Positions 24,605 to 33,888 of a stretch of DNA of 46,220 nucleotides are shown here, piece after piece (position 1 is the stretch's first letter; the number at the start of each line of letters is the position of its first letter). Where the stretch lies: assembly GCA_944359365.1 (NCBI GenBank), contig CALVST010000013.1, positions 1 through 46,220 on the forward strand, given 5' to 3'. Source of the DNA: an uncultured Clostridia bacterium (GTDB lineage Bacteria > Bacillota > Clostridia > Christensenellales > Borkfalkiaceae). The notes beneath the pieces are model-generated. The model was not told the origin of the DNA and made no database searches. It saw only the letters and a program-made list of their open reading frames with translations. The position numbers were made by a program, and so were the translations under genes.

Positions 24605-27351
24605 CTTACACCCCCTTCTTCCTCCGCGGGCATCACGATGGAATATTCCCAAGTAATTTCTTCGGCGGTATAATTATCGCTCACAATGCGCGCCGTGATG
24701 CGGTATGCGCCCGCCGCCGACGGCGCAGCCGTCAGCGCCCTGTTATTCGTTATATCGAAAAATTCATAGACGATGTTCACGCCGCTCACCGAGCACACCG
24801 CCGTCGGTCGATGCGCGCTGCCGTCAAAGATATACTCATCCTGCGCGCCGCTCCATTGCAAAGTTACCGGACGCGGCAAGATCGTATAATCGCACGCCGC
24901 ACCGCCCGTAAGCGAAAAGTTGCTGATCTGCGGCAGGCTAACCGTCATCCGATGGCTGCCGGCATCCGTCGCATATCCTGTATACTCGATATCGCCGAGA
25001 AACTCGTTCAAGAGCCTGCCGGAAAGCGAGCTGCCTCCGCCGTAAGATGCGCCCGTAACCGACACACCCTGACGGAACCCGTTATATGTAAACTCTGTAT
25101 TCTGCTGCCAAACGGGGGAAACGCCGAGTTTTTCTATGGTATAGCTCTGCGAACCGTTCGCCAGCGCATAGTTTGCACTGACGATATCGTTATCGTTGGT
25201 CAATGCCGCATAGGCAGTATACGTTCCCGCATTCGATTGCACGTTCGCGACCGAAAAAACCATCGTTTGCGCCGCATCGCTTCCCACGCCCGTCGCGCTG
25301 ACGGAAGGCGCTTTCGTTGTGCCGTCATAGGTAAAGGAAGTGTTTTCCCATATGAGCGTAAGCGCGTAAGGCTCTATGGTAAAGTATACCGATCCGCTCG
25401 CTGCGGAAACAGTGTACCTGTCCGTCCAAGCGTCGTCTAAAACGGCATCGGCAAAATAGGTGCCCGCATCCCGCACGCTTCCTATTGTGGAAGAATATGT
25501 AACTTGCTCCCCGTTCACCGTTTCCGTGATCAGTTCGCATGAAATATTTTTATCCGTTCCGCTGTATATGAGCTCGTCGCCCGAAGGGATATCCCACGCA
25601 AATTCGAGCGGTTTCCTCGAGATCCGGATATCTACGGACGCGGAGGTCGATTCCGTGAGCGAAGTGATCGGCGAAGACAGAGATACTGTAACCGTATACA
25701 CACCGCTTTTATCGGGCAGCGGCGTGCCGAGCGGATAAGTTACGCCCTGCGTCCCCGAACCGTTTTCGCCGCTCCAAGAATAGGAAAACTCCGCGCTGTC
25801 CACAAGGGCGTCTTGATTTACTACGGCGGCGTTCAAAGTAACGCTGTCGCCGTACACAAAAGAAGTCGCACCCTGTTCCGTGCCCACCGTCAAAGAAACG
25901 GGTATAAGTTTCCATACGGGATATGCGGTCACGCGCCCGTCGCTTTCGGGCAAAACGGAAGAAAGCGTGCTGCCGTCGGAAGATCCGCTCTCCGTTTGAT
26001 AGTACCAGGAAAGGTTAAAGCCCTTTCGCCCGGGGAAATTTTCGATGAGCGCATCCGCCGTGCCCGTCACGGCGTAACGGTATGTGAGCGTCTGCCCGCC
26101 CACATTCGTCTGCGTATAGTCTTCGGGCATATCGTAAAGATCGTCGTTGCTTTCCGCGAACGCGACGCGATAGATGCGTTCGAACTCTACCGCCGCGCCG
26201 CCCACGCTTTCGGTAAGCGCCCTGCCCGCTATCGGCGAACCGTTCTCGTCGCACGGCACCGTCATGATATAGCCGCCCGCCTCGGTATAGCCCCAATGCA
26301 GGTCTTCGTCGGAAAGCACATCGGTATGCGCCGCATAAGGGAATTCCTCTTCGTATGCGCTCATATCCAAAGTCTGCCCGCTCTGCCCGTACCAAGTTTC
26401 AAAAACTTTGCCTTCCGCTATTTCGTAGGACTCTTCACTGTACGCGAAGGTAACATAAATTTCGTCTTCCGCAAGTCCCTGCGGGAACGTGGCGTTGCCG
26501 AGGGCAAATACCGTTTCGGGCACGGAAACATCTTCCGCCAAACGGTAAAACGCCTGTTTATAGCCGTCAACGGTCGCCTTTTCCGTATATACAGTTACCC
26601 CTTCCGCGTCGGACAGTGCAGAAACGTCCGTAAGCTGTAACATTTCATCGGACGCAATGCGAACGACTTTTACTCCCTCTGCGGAAAACACCGAACAGCT
26701 GAGCGAGGCGACAGGTTTTCCGTTGAAAGTTTCGGGCACGGCGACGGTATCTCCCCTGCCCGAGAGCACGCCCGTCACGGAGTATGTGCCGCTCTCTTCA
26801 TCGTAAACGTAAGTCAAAGACCTTTCGCGCAGCCCCTGCCCGAAAAACCCGTTCTGTAAGATATAGAAGGCGTAAAATCCCGTGGCGAGCGCGAACAGCG
26901 CCGCTGCAACGAGGGCTATGCCGCCCTTTTCGAAAACGCCGAGTTTTGCCGCGTGCAGCCACGATGCGACGGTAGAAAGGAGCACCAAAGCGTGCACGAC
27001 GATCCACGCCGCTGCGGCAGCTGTCGTTGCGGCGGTCTCGCCGCCGATGCCGAGATCGGCAAACAAAGTGATCGCCATCAGGATGGCAGCAAGCACGAAA
27101 TAGCCCGCCGCCGCAAATATCGAGTAGCGGAAACGGAAATTAAAGAGGCAAACGCAAACCGCGAACAGCGCGTCGAGCACGAGCAACAGGGCGGGACAGA
27201 CAAAATAAGCGCCGTCAAACCCGCCGATGCCGAGCGCGACGATAACGAATATATCGCACAGCCCTGCAAGGATGCAGGTGGCAAGCAAAATCCACTTCGG
27301 GCTTGCCGATTTTTTTGCCGTCAAAGCAGAACCGTAAACAATGTCGTTCAT
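24601..27351 (-). CDS. Five-TM membrane protein with extracellular MBG-like repeats (cluster gene 4)
   Basis: About 916 aa. Residues 15-180 hold five TM helices (e.g. WILLATCILAGLCDIFVIVA and GGIALVAAALFALATGFYAF), which place the N-terminus inside and the long C-terminal part outside. The outside part starts with a LRR_5/BspA-like stretch (VPETFNGKPVASLSCSVFS). It ends with about four 80-residue MBG/YDG-type repeats from about residue 585 on, with FTYDGTTKAPSVSATG, FTYNGFRQGVSVTG and YIFDGSAHRPTAVC marking three of them and AGTY/AGAY turns. Such repeats are typical of Gram-positive surface proteins. The start at 27351 is preferred because GGAG is 6 nt upstream; the ATG at 27357 abuts it. It is the only membrane member of the cluster. 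Confidence 0.8.
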   Translation of the reverse strand: MNDIVYGSALTAKKSASPKWILLATCILAGLCDIFVIVALGIGGFDGAYFVCPALLLVLDALFAVCVCLFNFRFRYSIFAAAGYFVLAAILMAITLFADLGIGGETAATTAAAAAWIVVHALVLLSTVASWLHAAKLGVFEKGGIALVAAALFALATGFYAFYILQNGFFGQGLRERSLTYVYDEESGTYSVTGVLSGRGDTVAVPETFNGKPVASLSCSVFSAEGVKVVRIASDEMLQLTDVSALSDAEGVTVYTEKATVDGYKQAFYRLAEDVSVPETVFALGNATFPQGLAEDEIYVTFAYSEESYEIAEGKVFETWYGQSGQTLDMSAYEEEFPYAAHTDVLSDEDLHWGYTEAGGYIMTVPCDENGSPIAGRALTESVGGAAVEFERIYRVAFAESNDDLYDMPEDYTQTNVGGQTLTYRYAVTGTADALIENFPGRKGFNLSWYYQTESGSSDGSTLSSVLPESDGRVTAYPVWKLIPVSLTVGTEQGATSFVYGDSVTLNAAVVNQDALVDSAEFSYSWSGENGSGTQGVTYPLGTPLPDKSGVYTVTVSLSSPITSLTESTSASVDIRISRKPLEFAWDIPSGDELIYSGTDKNISCELITETVNGEQVTYSSTIGSVRDAGTYFADAVLDDAWTDRYTVSAASGSVYFTIEPYALTLIWENTSFTYDGTTKAPSVSATGVGSDAAQTMVFSVANVQSNAGTYTAYAALTNDNDIVSANYALANGSQSYTIEKLGVSPVWQQNTEFTYNGFRQGVSVTGASYGGGSSLSGRLLNEFLGDIEYTGYATDAGSHRMTVSLPQISNFSLTGGAACDYTILPRPVTLQWSGAQDEYIFDGSAHRPTAVCSVSGVNIVYEFFDITNNRALTAAPSAAGAYRITARIVSDNYTAEEITWEYSIVMPAEEEGGVR

Positions 27352-27361
27352 ACCCATCTCC

Positions 27362-29014
27362 TCACTTCACTTTGCGCGGTCCCACGAGATACCCGCCCGA
27401 TTTGAGCGTAAGTTTATCGAGCGTGTATGCGTCCTCTCCGAGCAGGAACAGCAAAATGTCCTCCTCCTCAAAGCAAAGTTTTTGTTTTTTCGCGTATTTT
27501 AGCCGCGTGAGCGGAGAAAACATTTGCGCATATTTTTTGTATCGCTTTTTCGCAAGCTCTTTTTCCGCTCCGCCGGCAGACACCGCGGCGCGGCAGAAAG
27601 CGCATTCGCGCCCGTGCATATATTCCTTGGAAAATGGTCTGCCGCACAGGTCGCACACGGCGGCGTCCTCTTTTTCGATGAGCGTCATTTTATCGCGCGC
27701 AAACGCGAGGCGGGGCGTATATTTTTTCGTACCGTCTTCATAGACGAACACGACTTCGGGATACGGGCAGTCTTTGCACTTATAAACGGGCGAATCTTCC
27801 GTACCGAGATTTTCCGTCTGCGCCGCGCATACGAGGCGCGAGCACCCTCCCGCGACGCGCGGATTCTCCGTGCACGCCATGCGCTGTAAATGACGGGAAA
27901 GTTCGCTGTTTTCGGCGATCTTTTCCGCCTCTTCCTCGGTTATGCCGAGATCTTCTCTTGACGGCACGATCACAGCGGCCGCCTGCTTTTCCTCGCCGTT
28001 TTCGTCCGTTTCCGTATAGGCGATGCGGTTGTTTTCAATGAGGGCGCCCCCGCCGCAGTTCATGCAGTACAGGCTGATGCTCTCGTTCAGCCCCACGGAC
28101 GCGCGCATCACCGCTTTGCCCGCCGAGTAAACGTAGTATGCCGTACTGATCCAGCGGACATGAGAAATGCCCAAGGTATCCACCGCCCTGCATTCGAGGC
28201 GCACATTGTCGTGCGAGACCTTTTCGATCAGTTCGTTTACGATATTCGCGTCCTCTTCTCCGCTGAAACAGATGCAGTCGGTAAAGTCGAACCCCGCCGT
28301 CTTGCCGTAAAGCAGGTTTTCCATACCGCCGAGCACGGCGTCTATGGTATCGGACGCATCGGAACTGTCTGTTTTTCCGCCGCCCGTCGGGATGACTTCG
28401 TAAAGATATTCATCGATGCGCCGCGCCTCTTCTTCGGGCATGGGCAGCATTTTGTTTCCGTTCCTGCGGAAGTATACCTTGCCGAGCACGGGCACAGCCG
28501 CGCCCGTTCCGCCGGAAAGTTCTATGCGCACGGAAACTCCGTAAATATCCTCGATGCCGTCGGCACGGCTGCCCTCGCGCACTTCCGCGGCGGGCAGATC
28601 GGGGAAAAACCTTTCGCACAGCCGCGCGATCGCTCCGCGGCAACGCTCTTTTTCCTCGTCCGTGACCGTGCTTACGTTCTGCTTGTATTCGATGAGGGAA
28701 TACCGCCTGTGATAGCCCGCAGCGACGCTTTCGATCAGGTTGAGCCATACGGCGGTGCCGTCGTCGTACTTTTTCCCGCGCAGGGACGCGAACCACGCAG
28801 CGCCCTCTTCCGTCATGCCTTCCGCGCGCGCCGCGCTCCCCGCAACGTCCAACACCTTTACGTCCCCTGAATATTCGAAGGTGTAGGCGTCGGTGACGAT
28901 CTCGTTTTCCGTGGCGCTCTTTACGATCTCGGGCGGGATACATCCGCCCGAAACGAGCCGCACGATGCTTTTGAACGCCTTTTCGTATTCTTTGCCGATG
29001 ATGATCTTTGCCAT
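27362..29014 (-). CDS. Zinc-knuckle protein, partner of the SNF2 helicase (cluster gene 3)
   Basis: A 550-aa soluble protein of no recognised family. The N-terminal half is mixed alpha/beta (GKEYEKAFKSIVRLVSGGCI, YGVSVRIELSGG, LGKVYFRRNGNKML). The C-terminal half has several Cys pairs: CMNCGGG, CKDCPYP and CDLCGRPFSKEY followed by CAFC, suggesting two or three zinc sites, then a short helical tail with DILLFLLGEDAYTLDKLTLK. A Walker-A-like PTGGGKT is present, but it is in a linker and lacks supporting motifs. Its start is 10 bp after the SNF2 gene, with AAAGGAG. The shared Cys-rich style suggests it binds the helicase tail. Confidence 0.75.
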   Translation of the reverse strand: MAKIIIGKEYEKAFKSIVRLVSGGCIPPEIVKSATENEIVTDAYTFEYSGDVKVLDVAGSAARAEGMTEEGAAWFASLRGKKYDDGTAVWLNLIESVAAGYHRRYSLIEYKQNVSTVTDEEKERCRGAIARLCERFFPDLPAAEVREGSRADGIEDIYGVSVRIELSGGTGAAVPVLGKVYFRRNGNKMLPMPEEEARRIDEYLYEVIPTGGGKTDSSDASDTIDAVLGGMENLLYGKTAGFDFTDCICFSGEEDANIVNELIEKVSHDNVRLECRAVDTLGISHVRWISTAYYVYSAGKAVMRASVGLNESISLYCMNCGGGALIENNRIAYTETDENGEEKQAAAVIVPSREDLGITEEEAEKIAENSELSRHLQRMACTENPRVAGGCSRLVCAAQTENLGTEDSPVYKCKDCPYPEVVFVYEDGTKKYTPRLAFARDKMTLIEKEDAAVCDLCGRPFSKEYMHGRECAFCRAAVSAGGAEKELAKKRYKKYAQMFSPLTRLKYAKKQKLCFEEEDILLFLLGEDAYTLDKLTLKSGGYLVGPRKVK

Positions 29015-29023
29015 GATGCTCCT

Positions 29024-31813
29024 TTAACCGCGCGTTTGCTGATCCATACTGAGGATCGCCTGAATGTCTTTGACCTTTTCCGCCTCCGCTTGCAGGTTGC
29101 GGCAGAACGCCGCGCCGTTGTCGTGGCGGAAATCCCATGCGGCGCGGATATACGTCGCAAAGGTGCGCGCCAGCACGGGGCGTATGCGCCCCTGCCTGTG
29201 CCCCGCCGCGCAAACGGGGCAGTCCGCCTCCCACTTTTCGTCGAAACGGATGACGTGCGGCTTCGGGTAACAGGTGGCATATTCGCATCCCGAGCAGGAA
29301 TCGATCGCTCCTTCGCCCACGTCTATGCGGCATTTCGGCATGCAAATTTTATTGGTGCAGGCATAGCACAACTGCATGAGGTCGCCGTCGCTCGTGTTCC
29401 TGTCTTGCCGGTATTTTTCGAGCGCGGGGCATTTGCCCGCCATTTCCGGCTTTTTGAAAAAGTCGCAGTGAGAGAGCGAACATATCTTGCGGCAGTACAC
29501 CTGCCTGTCGCCGTACTCGCCGCTGTTGCACATGATGCCCTTGCCCTCGTTGTTGACAGACATACACAGGTAGCCCTCTTCCGATACGGAACGGGCGAAC
29601 ACAGAATCGCAGGCGTCGCACTTGAAATCGTAAACGCTTATCTCTTCCATGCGGGTGCCGCGCTCGTCGTATTCGCGGCACATCGTCGTTTCCGTACAGA
29701 AAAGGCCGTCCTCCTTCCGCTTTCTCTCGTAATCTTCGAGGGAATACAGGCGCACGCTGCCGCACACGGGGCAGCGCACGGTTATCATGCGCTCGTTGTT
29801 GCTGCCTGCGATGATGGTCGCATCGCCGCTGCCCGAAGACATCAGCTTGATGCGCAGGAAGTACATGAGGACGTAGCCTTCCAGCTTGCTCATATCCGCA
29901 AGCGAATAGATGCGCACGTTGTTCTTCTGCCCGAGGCGGAAAATACGGCCGATGCGCTGATCCATCGCCAAGGGATCGGGCGTCACCTGGAAATTTATGA
30001 TGACGTTGGAATCCTGCAGATTCACCCCCTCGGTAAAGGACGGATCCTTTACGATGAGCACGGCGTCCTCTTTTTCGATGAATTTTTTCACCGTTGCCGC
30101 TTTGCCCGCAGCCGTGCCCGAAAGCACGCGGGGCGCGAACTCCGCGTCCGCAAGCAGCGCCTGTTCGAACGCGTCCGCCGCGCACTCCTCTTTTTTCAGC
30201 TCGTAATCGAAAAACACGAGCACGCGCTGTTTTTTATGGGCGCGCAGGATCTCTTTGGCTTTTTTCAGCTTATGTTCGAAGATGCCGCTCTCCGCATAGC
30301 GCACGGGCACAAGCTCGTAGGAAACGTCGGGAGGAAGTTCGCGCATCTGATTCCAGTAATACCTGCCCGTATCCGCCTTCGTGAACACGGGAGCTTTTGC
30401 CCCGACGGTATTTATGATGCGGCTGCCGATCATTTCTGCATACGCCTGCCGCTGTGTAACGTTGCCGCGCACGTCTTCGATATAGGAAGAGAGCGGCATC
30501 TCGTTCCCGCCGGTGCGCACAGCCTTTTGCCCGTAGAGGTCGGAAAGGTCTATTTGTATCTCCTCGCCGTGCAGCCCCTTCGTCGAAAGCATGCCCGGCT
30601 TTTCCGTCATGGGGAAAAACAGATAGTTGAACAGTTCTTTCTTTTTGGTCAGCACGTTGTTGGGCTGACGGATCATGATGGAGCGCAAAACGCCGTTGTG
30701 GTAGGCGTTCGCCACCTGCGCGAGAACTTCGCCCGATATTTTTTTATTCTTTTCGAGGAATTCCTGCGCGATCTGATAGCGCTCTCCTTCCGTCTTTTCT
30801 TCGAACCCCTTTATATTTTCTTTGGCAAGATATTCGGAAAAAGCCGCGCCGTGCGTGCCCGTGACCTCTGTCAGTTTCACCTTTTTGATGAACTCCATGA
30901 CGGTCGCGGCGCCGCGGCAGATATGCGTTTTATAATAATTTTTTTCCTTATTGTAATCCGCGCTGCGGTCCTTGTCGTCCTTTTCGTCGAAATCGCCCGG
31001 GTTGCCGCCCTTGCAGCGGATAAAGTACCACAGGCGGAACATATGCTCTAAGTTGCCCGAATGGGGCGTTGCCGAAAGGAGCAGGCAGTACGTCATGTTT
31101 GCTTTCTTTTTCGTTTCCATCATGAGCGAAAGAAGTTTCATCGCCTTGGCGTACTTTCCCTCTTCCGCACAGAGGTGGTGCGCCTCGTCGACGATGATGA
31201 CGTCGAAAAGCAGCCGTTTGGTCTCTTCCGGCCAGCTCACGAAGTCCTCCGTTTTCACGATGATCGGGCGCACGGGGCGGAGCGCGCCGCCCGCCTTTTC
31301 GCATTCGAGCGCGCCGATATCTATATCCGCGCCGACGTGCAGCAACGCGCCCTTGCCGAGCCCGAATTGATTTTCGAGCACGTCTACCCAAGTCGCGTAT
31401 ACCTGTTCGGGCACGACCAGAAGGAGAGAGCGCACCTTGTCGCGCACGGCGAGCTCGCTCAGCACCACGCACGCCTCATACGTTTTACCGCTGCCGACCA
31501 CGTCAGCCAACAGCCCGAAGCCGCGCAGTTCGCGCAGAAAGGCGAGCGCCGCCTCGCGCTGATGCCGCAAAATGACGCCGTCGTTAAAGCCCTGCTTTTC
31601 CGTTATTCCGTAGCCGCTTTTCCCCTTTTTGTACTTATAGGGATCGATCTTGAGCATGGAAAAATCGTCGTAACGATCCAGCGGCTCGACCGCCCTGTTC
31701 ATCTCCGCGATCTTCGCGTTGTAAGCCTCTTTGGTCGAAGAGAGGCGCGTTCTCTGCTTTTCCCTGTCGAAAACGCCCAGCCCCACTTCGATGCGGTAAT
31801 TCCTTTTGCCCAT
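29024..31813 (-). CDS. SNF2/DEXH-type helicase with Cys-rich C-terminus (cluster gene 2)
   Basis: A 929-aa SF2 translocase. Motif I is VGSGKT (106-111) preceded by RHQREAALAFL, motif II DEAHH (209-213), motif III SATPHSG (248-254), motif VI DQRIGRIFRLGQKNNVRIY near 615-633, as in SNF2 and RapA-like enzymes. Residues after about 680 hold many Cys pairs (CPVCGSVRLY, CDACDSVF, CSGCEYATC, CPVCAAG), and the ending is helical. This Cys-rich part may bind zinc or a cluster and contact gene 3. SNF2 proteins translocate on double-stranded DNA and remodel bound proteins. The ribosome site is GGGAG. It lies 14 bp after the Hsp70-like gene. Confidence 0.9.
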   Translation of the reverse strand: MGKRNYRIEVGLGVFDREKQRTRLSSTKEAYNAKIAEMNRAVEPLDRYDDFSMLKIDPYKYKKGKSGYGITEKQGFNDGVILRHQREAALAFLRELRGFGLLADVVGSGKTYEACVVLSELAVRDKVRSLLLVVPEQVYATWVDVLENQFGLGKGALLHVGADIDIGALECEKAGGALRPVRPIIVKTEDFVSWPEETKRLLFDVIIVDEAHHLCAEEGKYAKAMKLLSLMMETKKKANMTYCLLLSATPHSGNLEHMFRLWYFIRCKGGNPGDFDEKDDKDRSADYNKEKNYYKTHICRGAATVMEFIKKVKLTEVTGTHGAAFSEYLAKENIKGFEEKTEGERYQIAQEFLEKNKKISGEVLAQVANAYHNGVLRSIMIRQPNNVLTKKKELFNYLFFPMTEKPGMLSTKGLHGEEIQIDLSDLYGQKAVRTGGNEMPLSSYIEDVRGNVTQRQAYAEMIGSRIINTVGAKAPVFTKADTGRYYWNQMRELPPDVSYELVPVRYAESGIFEHKLKKAKEILRAHKKQRVLVFFDYELKKEECAADAFEQALLADAEFAPRVLSGTAAGKAATVKKFIEKEDAVLIVKDPSFTEGVNLQDSNVIINFQVTPDPLAMDQRIGRIFRLGQKNNVRIYSLADMSKLEGYVLMYFLRIKLMSSGSGDATIIAGSNNERMITVRCPVCGSVRLYSLEDYERKRKEDGLFCTETTMCREYDERGTRMEEISVYDFKCDACDSVFARSVSEEGYLCMSVNNEGKGIMCNSGEYGDRQVYCRKICSLSHCDFFKKPEMAGKCPALEKYRQDRNTSDGDLMQLCYACTNKICMPKCRIDVGEGAIDSCSGCEYATCYPKPHVIRFDEKWEADCPVCAAGHRQGRIRPVLARTFATYIRAAWDFRHDNGAAFCRNLQAEAEKVKDIQAILSMDQQTRG

Positions 31814-31826
31814 TTTTTATTCTCCC

Positions 31827-33827
31827 TCAGTCGTCCGCCTGGACCATAAATTCGTCCATGCCTTCAAAACGTATTTCTATATCCCGCGCGGGCACTCTGT
31901 ACTTTACGCCCTGCCAACCGCCCGAAAAATATGCCTCGCCGGATGCAAATTCGATGACGGCGTTCCCGTCGTTCGCCTCTTTGTCGTTCACGATATACGG
32001 ATATGCCCTGCCGTCCTCGTCTATGCGCACGCCTTCGCGGAAATAAAGGCGGGTGTTGTGCAGGCGGCAGCGCTTTCCGCCGTGATAAAAGCGGATGGTA
32101 GCCCCGCCCTTGCCCGAAACGACTTTCAGCCCGATGACCTCTTCCGCATTTTTGCGCCATTCCGCATCGTCGGTATTGCCGATGAGAAGGTAGGTCTTGC
32201 CCGCCATATCGTAATACTGCCCCCGCATGCGGGAGAAGTGTTTTTTTGCGGCTATATCCTCTTCCGTGACGGCGACGGCATAGATCTGATCGTTTTTTAC
32301 CTCTTCGAGCACGACGGGCGCGCCGAAGTTGGACGGTACCGCGAAGATATTTCCGCCCTTGTCGAGCGGCGTGCCGCGGTTGACGAAGATAGACAAAAAC
32401 TTTTCGCGTATGGTATTGATGACGAACCACGTCGCATACGAAAGAGCGATGATGGTTTTCAGTTCGTAATTTTTGAGCGCCACGATCGCCCCGCCCACCG
32501 CGGGCGCATACACGGAATCTTCGAACGACAGGATGGAAAAGCCGTCCTTTTCATCCTTATAGTCGTCAAAGGTATAAAATTCCGCGCGCGGCACCTCTTT
32601 CTGCACCTGGTTTTTGATGTATTCGAATACGGAGCAAGTTTCTATCAACCCGCCCGACAAAAAGATCTTTTTCACGCCGTCGTTGACGGGACGCTTGACT
32701 TCCTGCAGGATATAGTCGGCTATTTTCCGCGCGACGCCGCCGTCCTTCGCGGTGCCGATGCACTCGCAAAATTCCTCTCGGGTGAGCTTGCGCTGTATGT
32801 AAAGGTCGCGGCTGACGCCCACGGGCACGCCGCTTGCGAACACGCTGCCCTCCTTTACGGGCACGCTCATCAGCATTTTCGCCTTTTTTATGTCTTTCAG
32901 AAAGAGATACTGCTTGGAATGCAGCCCCCGCTCGTTGATGTGCCCATCCTGCCCGTAAGAGGGCGTTCCCACCGTTTCCCTGCGGCGGATGCGCCCCTCG
33001 ATGTGTTCGGCGAGGGCGTCGTCTATGTCGTTCCCGCCGATGTCGCAGGGTTCGCTGTGCCCGTCGGCGCCGTCCACCGCAAGGCCGCCTTGCAGGAGCG
33101 TCGCCTTTACCACGGAAATGCTCTCTTCGCCCATATCGAATACGAGCAGGCTTTCGCCGAGCCCGAGCATCCCCCGCTGATAGGCGTACATACTGAGCGC
33201 CTTTGTGGAGCTGAGCACCTTTGCGGGCGGCACGCCGAACATTTTTTCCGCAAGGCGGCTGAGCTCGGCAACGTATGCCCTGCCCGTGCGCGAAGGGTGC
33301 ACGAGCGCCACGCGCAGCGCCGGCAGGAAAGCCGTGCCCGTATGCGCGGAAAGTTTGGCAATGCGCCCGAACACCATGCCGCGCGCGTATTCGAAAAACA
33401 TTTCGCACACGCGTTCGGGCGTTTCGCCTGCGGAAAACGTCATGTCATTGCGCACCATTTCTGCAAAGTCGCTGCCCATTTTCCGCCGCACGGGGAAATA
33501 AAACTTGGGAAAACAGTGCCCCCTGCGGTAATATTCCCTGTTCGATTTTTGCACTTCCGCATCGCGCTGCGGCAAAAGCAGGGAAAGGAGCGGCTTTATT
33601 TTGACGACGTTCACGAACGAACGCCTCCCCGCCCGTTCCACTTCGTCGCCGAACAGCCAGCGCTTTGCCGCCTCGTCGTAATAGGCGATCGCGGGCAGCG
33701 CGACTTCGGTCATGATGCCCTCTTTCATCAGTTTGCCGTATGTAATTTTTCCGCCCTGCTCGAATGCGAACGCCACTTTTAACGTGTCGCTGCCCAAATC
33801 GAGCCCGATGTTGAGAGAGATTGCCAT
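31827..33827 (-). CDS. Hsp70/actin-fold ATPase (cluster gene 1)
   Basis: A 666-aa ATPase of the actin/Hsp70 superfamily. Phosphate-1 is GLDLGSDTLKVAF (8-20), phosphate-2 VFDMGEESISVV (near 230) with GGNDIDDALAEHI (near 265, the GGEDFD-equivalent), and the adenosine motif IFLSGGLIE (near 385). The usual DnaK substrate domain is not evident; the last 200 residues read as a separate beta-rich region (FYHGGKRCRLHNTRLYF, YFSGGWQGVKYRV). It resembles stand-alone Hsp70-like proteins found in large bacterial gene clusters more than DnaK, HscA or MreB. It is the first gene after the promoter at 33860, so it may set the level of the whole operon. Confidence 0.85.
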   Translation of the reverse strand: MAISLNIGLDLGSDTLKVAFAFEQGGKITYGKLMKEGIMTEVALPAIAYYDEAAKRWLFGDEVERAGRRSFVNVVKIKPLLSLLLPQRDAEVQKSNREYYRRGHCFPKFYFPVRRKMGSDFAEMVRNDMTFSAGETPERVCEMFFEYARGMVFGRIAKLSAHTGTAFLPALRVALVHPSRTGRAYVAELSRLAEKMFGVPPAKVLSSTKALSMYAYQRGMLGLGESLLVFDMGEESISVVKATLLQGGLAVDGADGHSEPCDIGGNDIDDALAEHIEGRIRRRETVGTPSYGQDGHINERGLHSKQYLFLKDIKKAKMLMSVPVKEGSVFASGVPVGVSRDLYIQRKLTREEFCECIGTAKDGGVARKIADYILQEVKRPVNDGVKKIFLSGGLIETCSVFEYIKNQVQKEVPRAEFYTFDDYKDEKDGFSILSFEDSVYAPAVGGAIVALKNYELKTIIALSYATWFVINTIREKFLSIFVNRGTPLDKGGNIFAVPSNFGAPVVLEEVKNDQIYAVAVTEEDIAAKKHFSRMRGQYYDMAGKTYLLIGNTDDAEWRKNAEEVIGLKVVSGKGGATIRFYHGGKRCRLHNTRLYFREGVRIDEDGRAYPYIVNDKEANDGNAVIEFASGEAYFSGGWQGVKYRVPARDIEIRFEGMDEFMVQADD

Positions 33828-33859
33828 TCCTTAAACCTTATTATAATAATTCAGTTTCT

Positions 33860-33888
33860 ATTGTATCACAATCCGACAGAAAACGCAA
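33860..33888 (-). promoter_or_regulatory. Promoter of the ten-gene cluster
   Basis: TTGCGT (33883-33888), a 17-nt spacer, and TACAAT (33860-33865) with a TG just upstream (extended -10, TGA then TACAAT) on the minus strand. It lies 33 nt before the Hsp70-like start. No other promoter was seen in the 20 kb behind it, since the gaps are at most 23 bp. Confidence 0.6.

Noticed and set aside
27362-29014. Walker-A-like PTGGGKT in cluster gene 3
   Set aside because: It lies in a Ser/Asp-rich linker, has no beta-strand before it and no Walker B partner.
13601-33827. DISARM, Zorya or a Dnd/BREX-type system
   Set aside because: No DUF1998, PLD, MotA/B-like, methyltransferase, PglZ or sulfur-modification gene is present; only the SNF2 class is shared.
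33840-33845. TATAAT directly before the Hsp70-like gene
   Set aside because: It would put the transcript start at the ribosome site and start codon; the extended -10 at 33860 has a better position and a -35.
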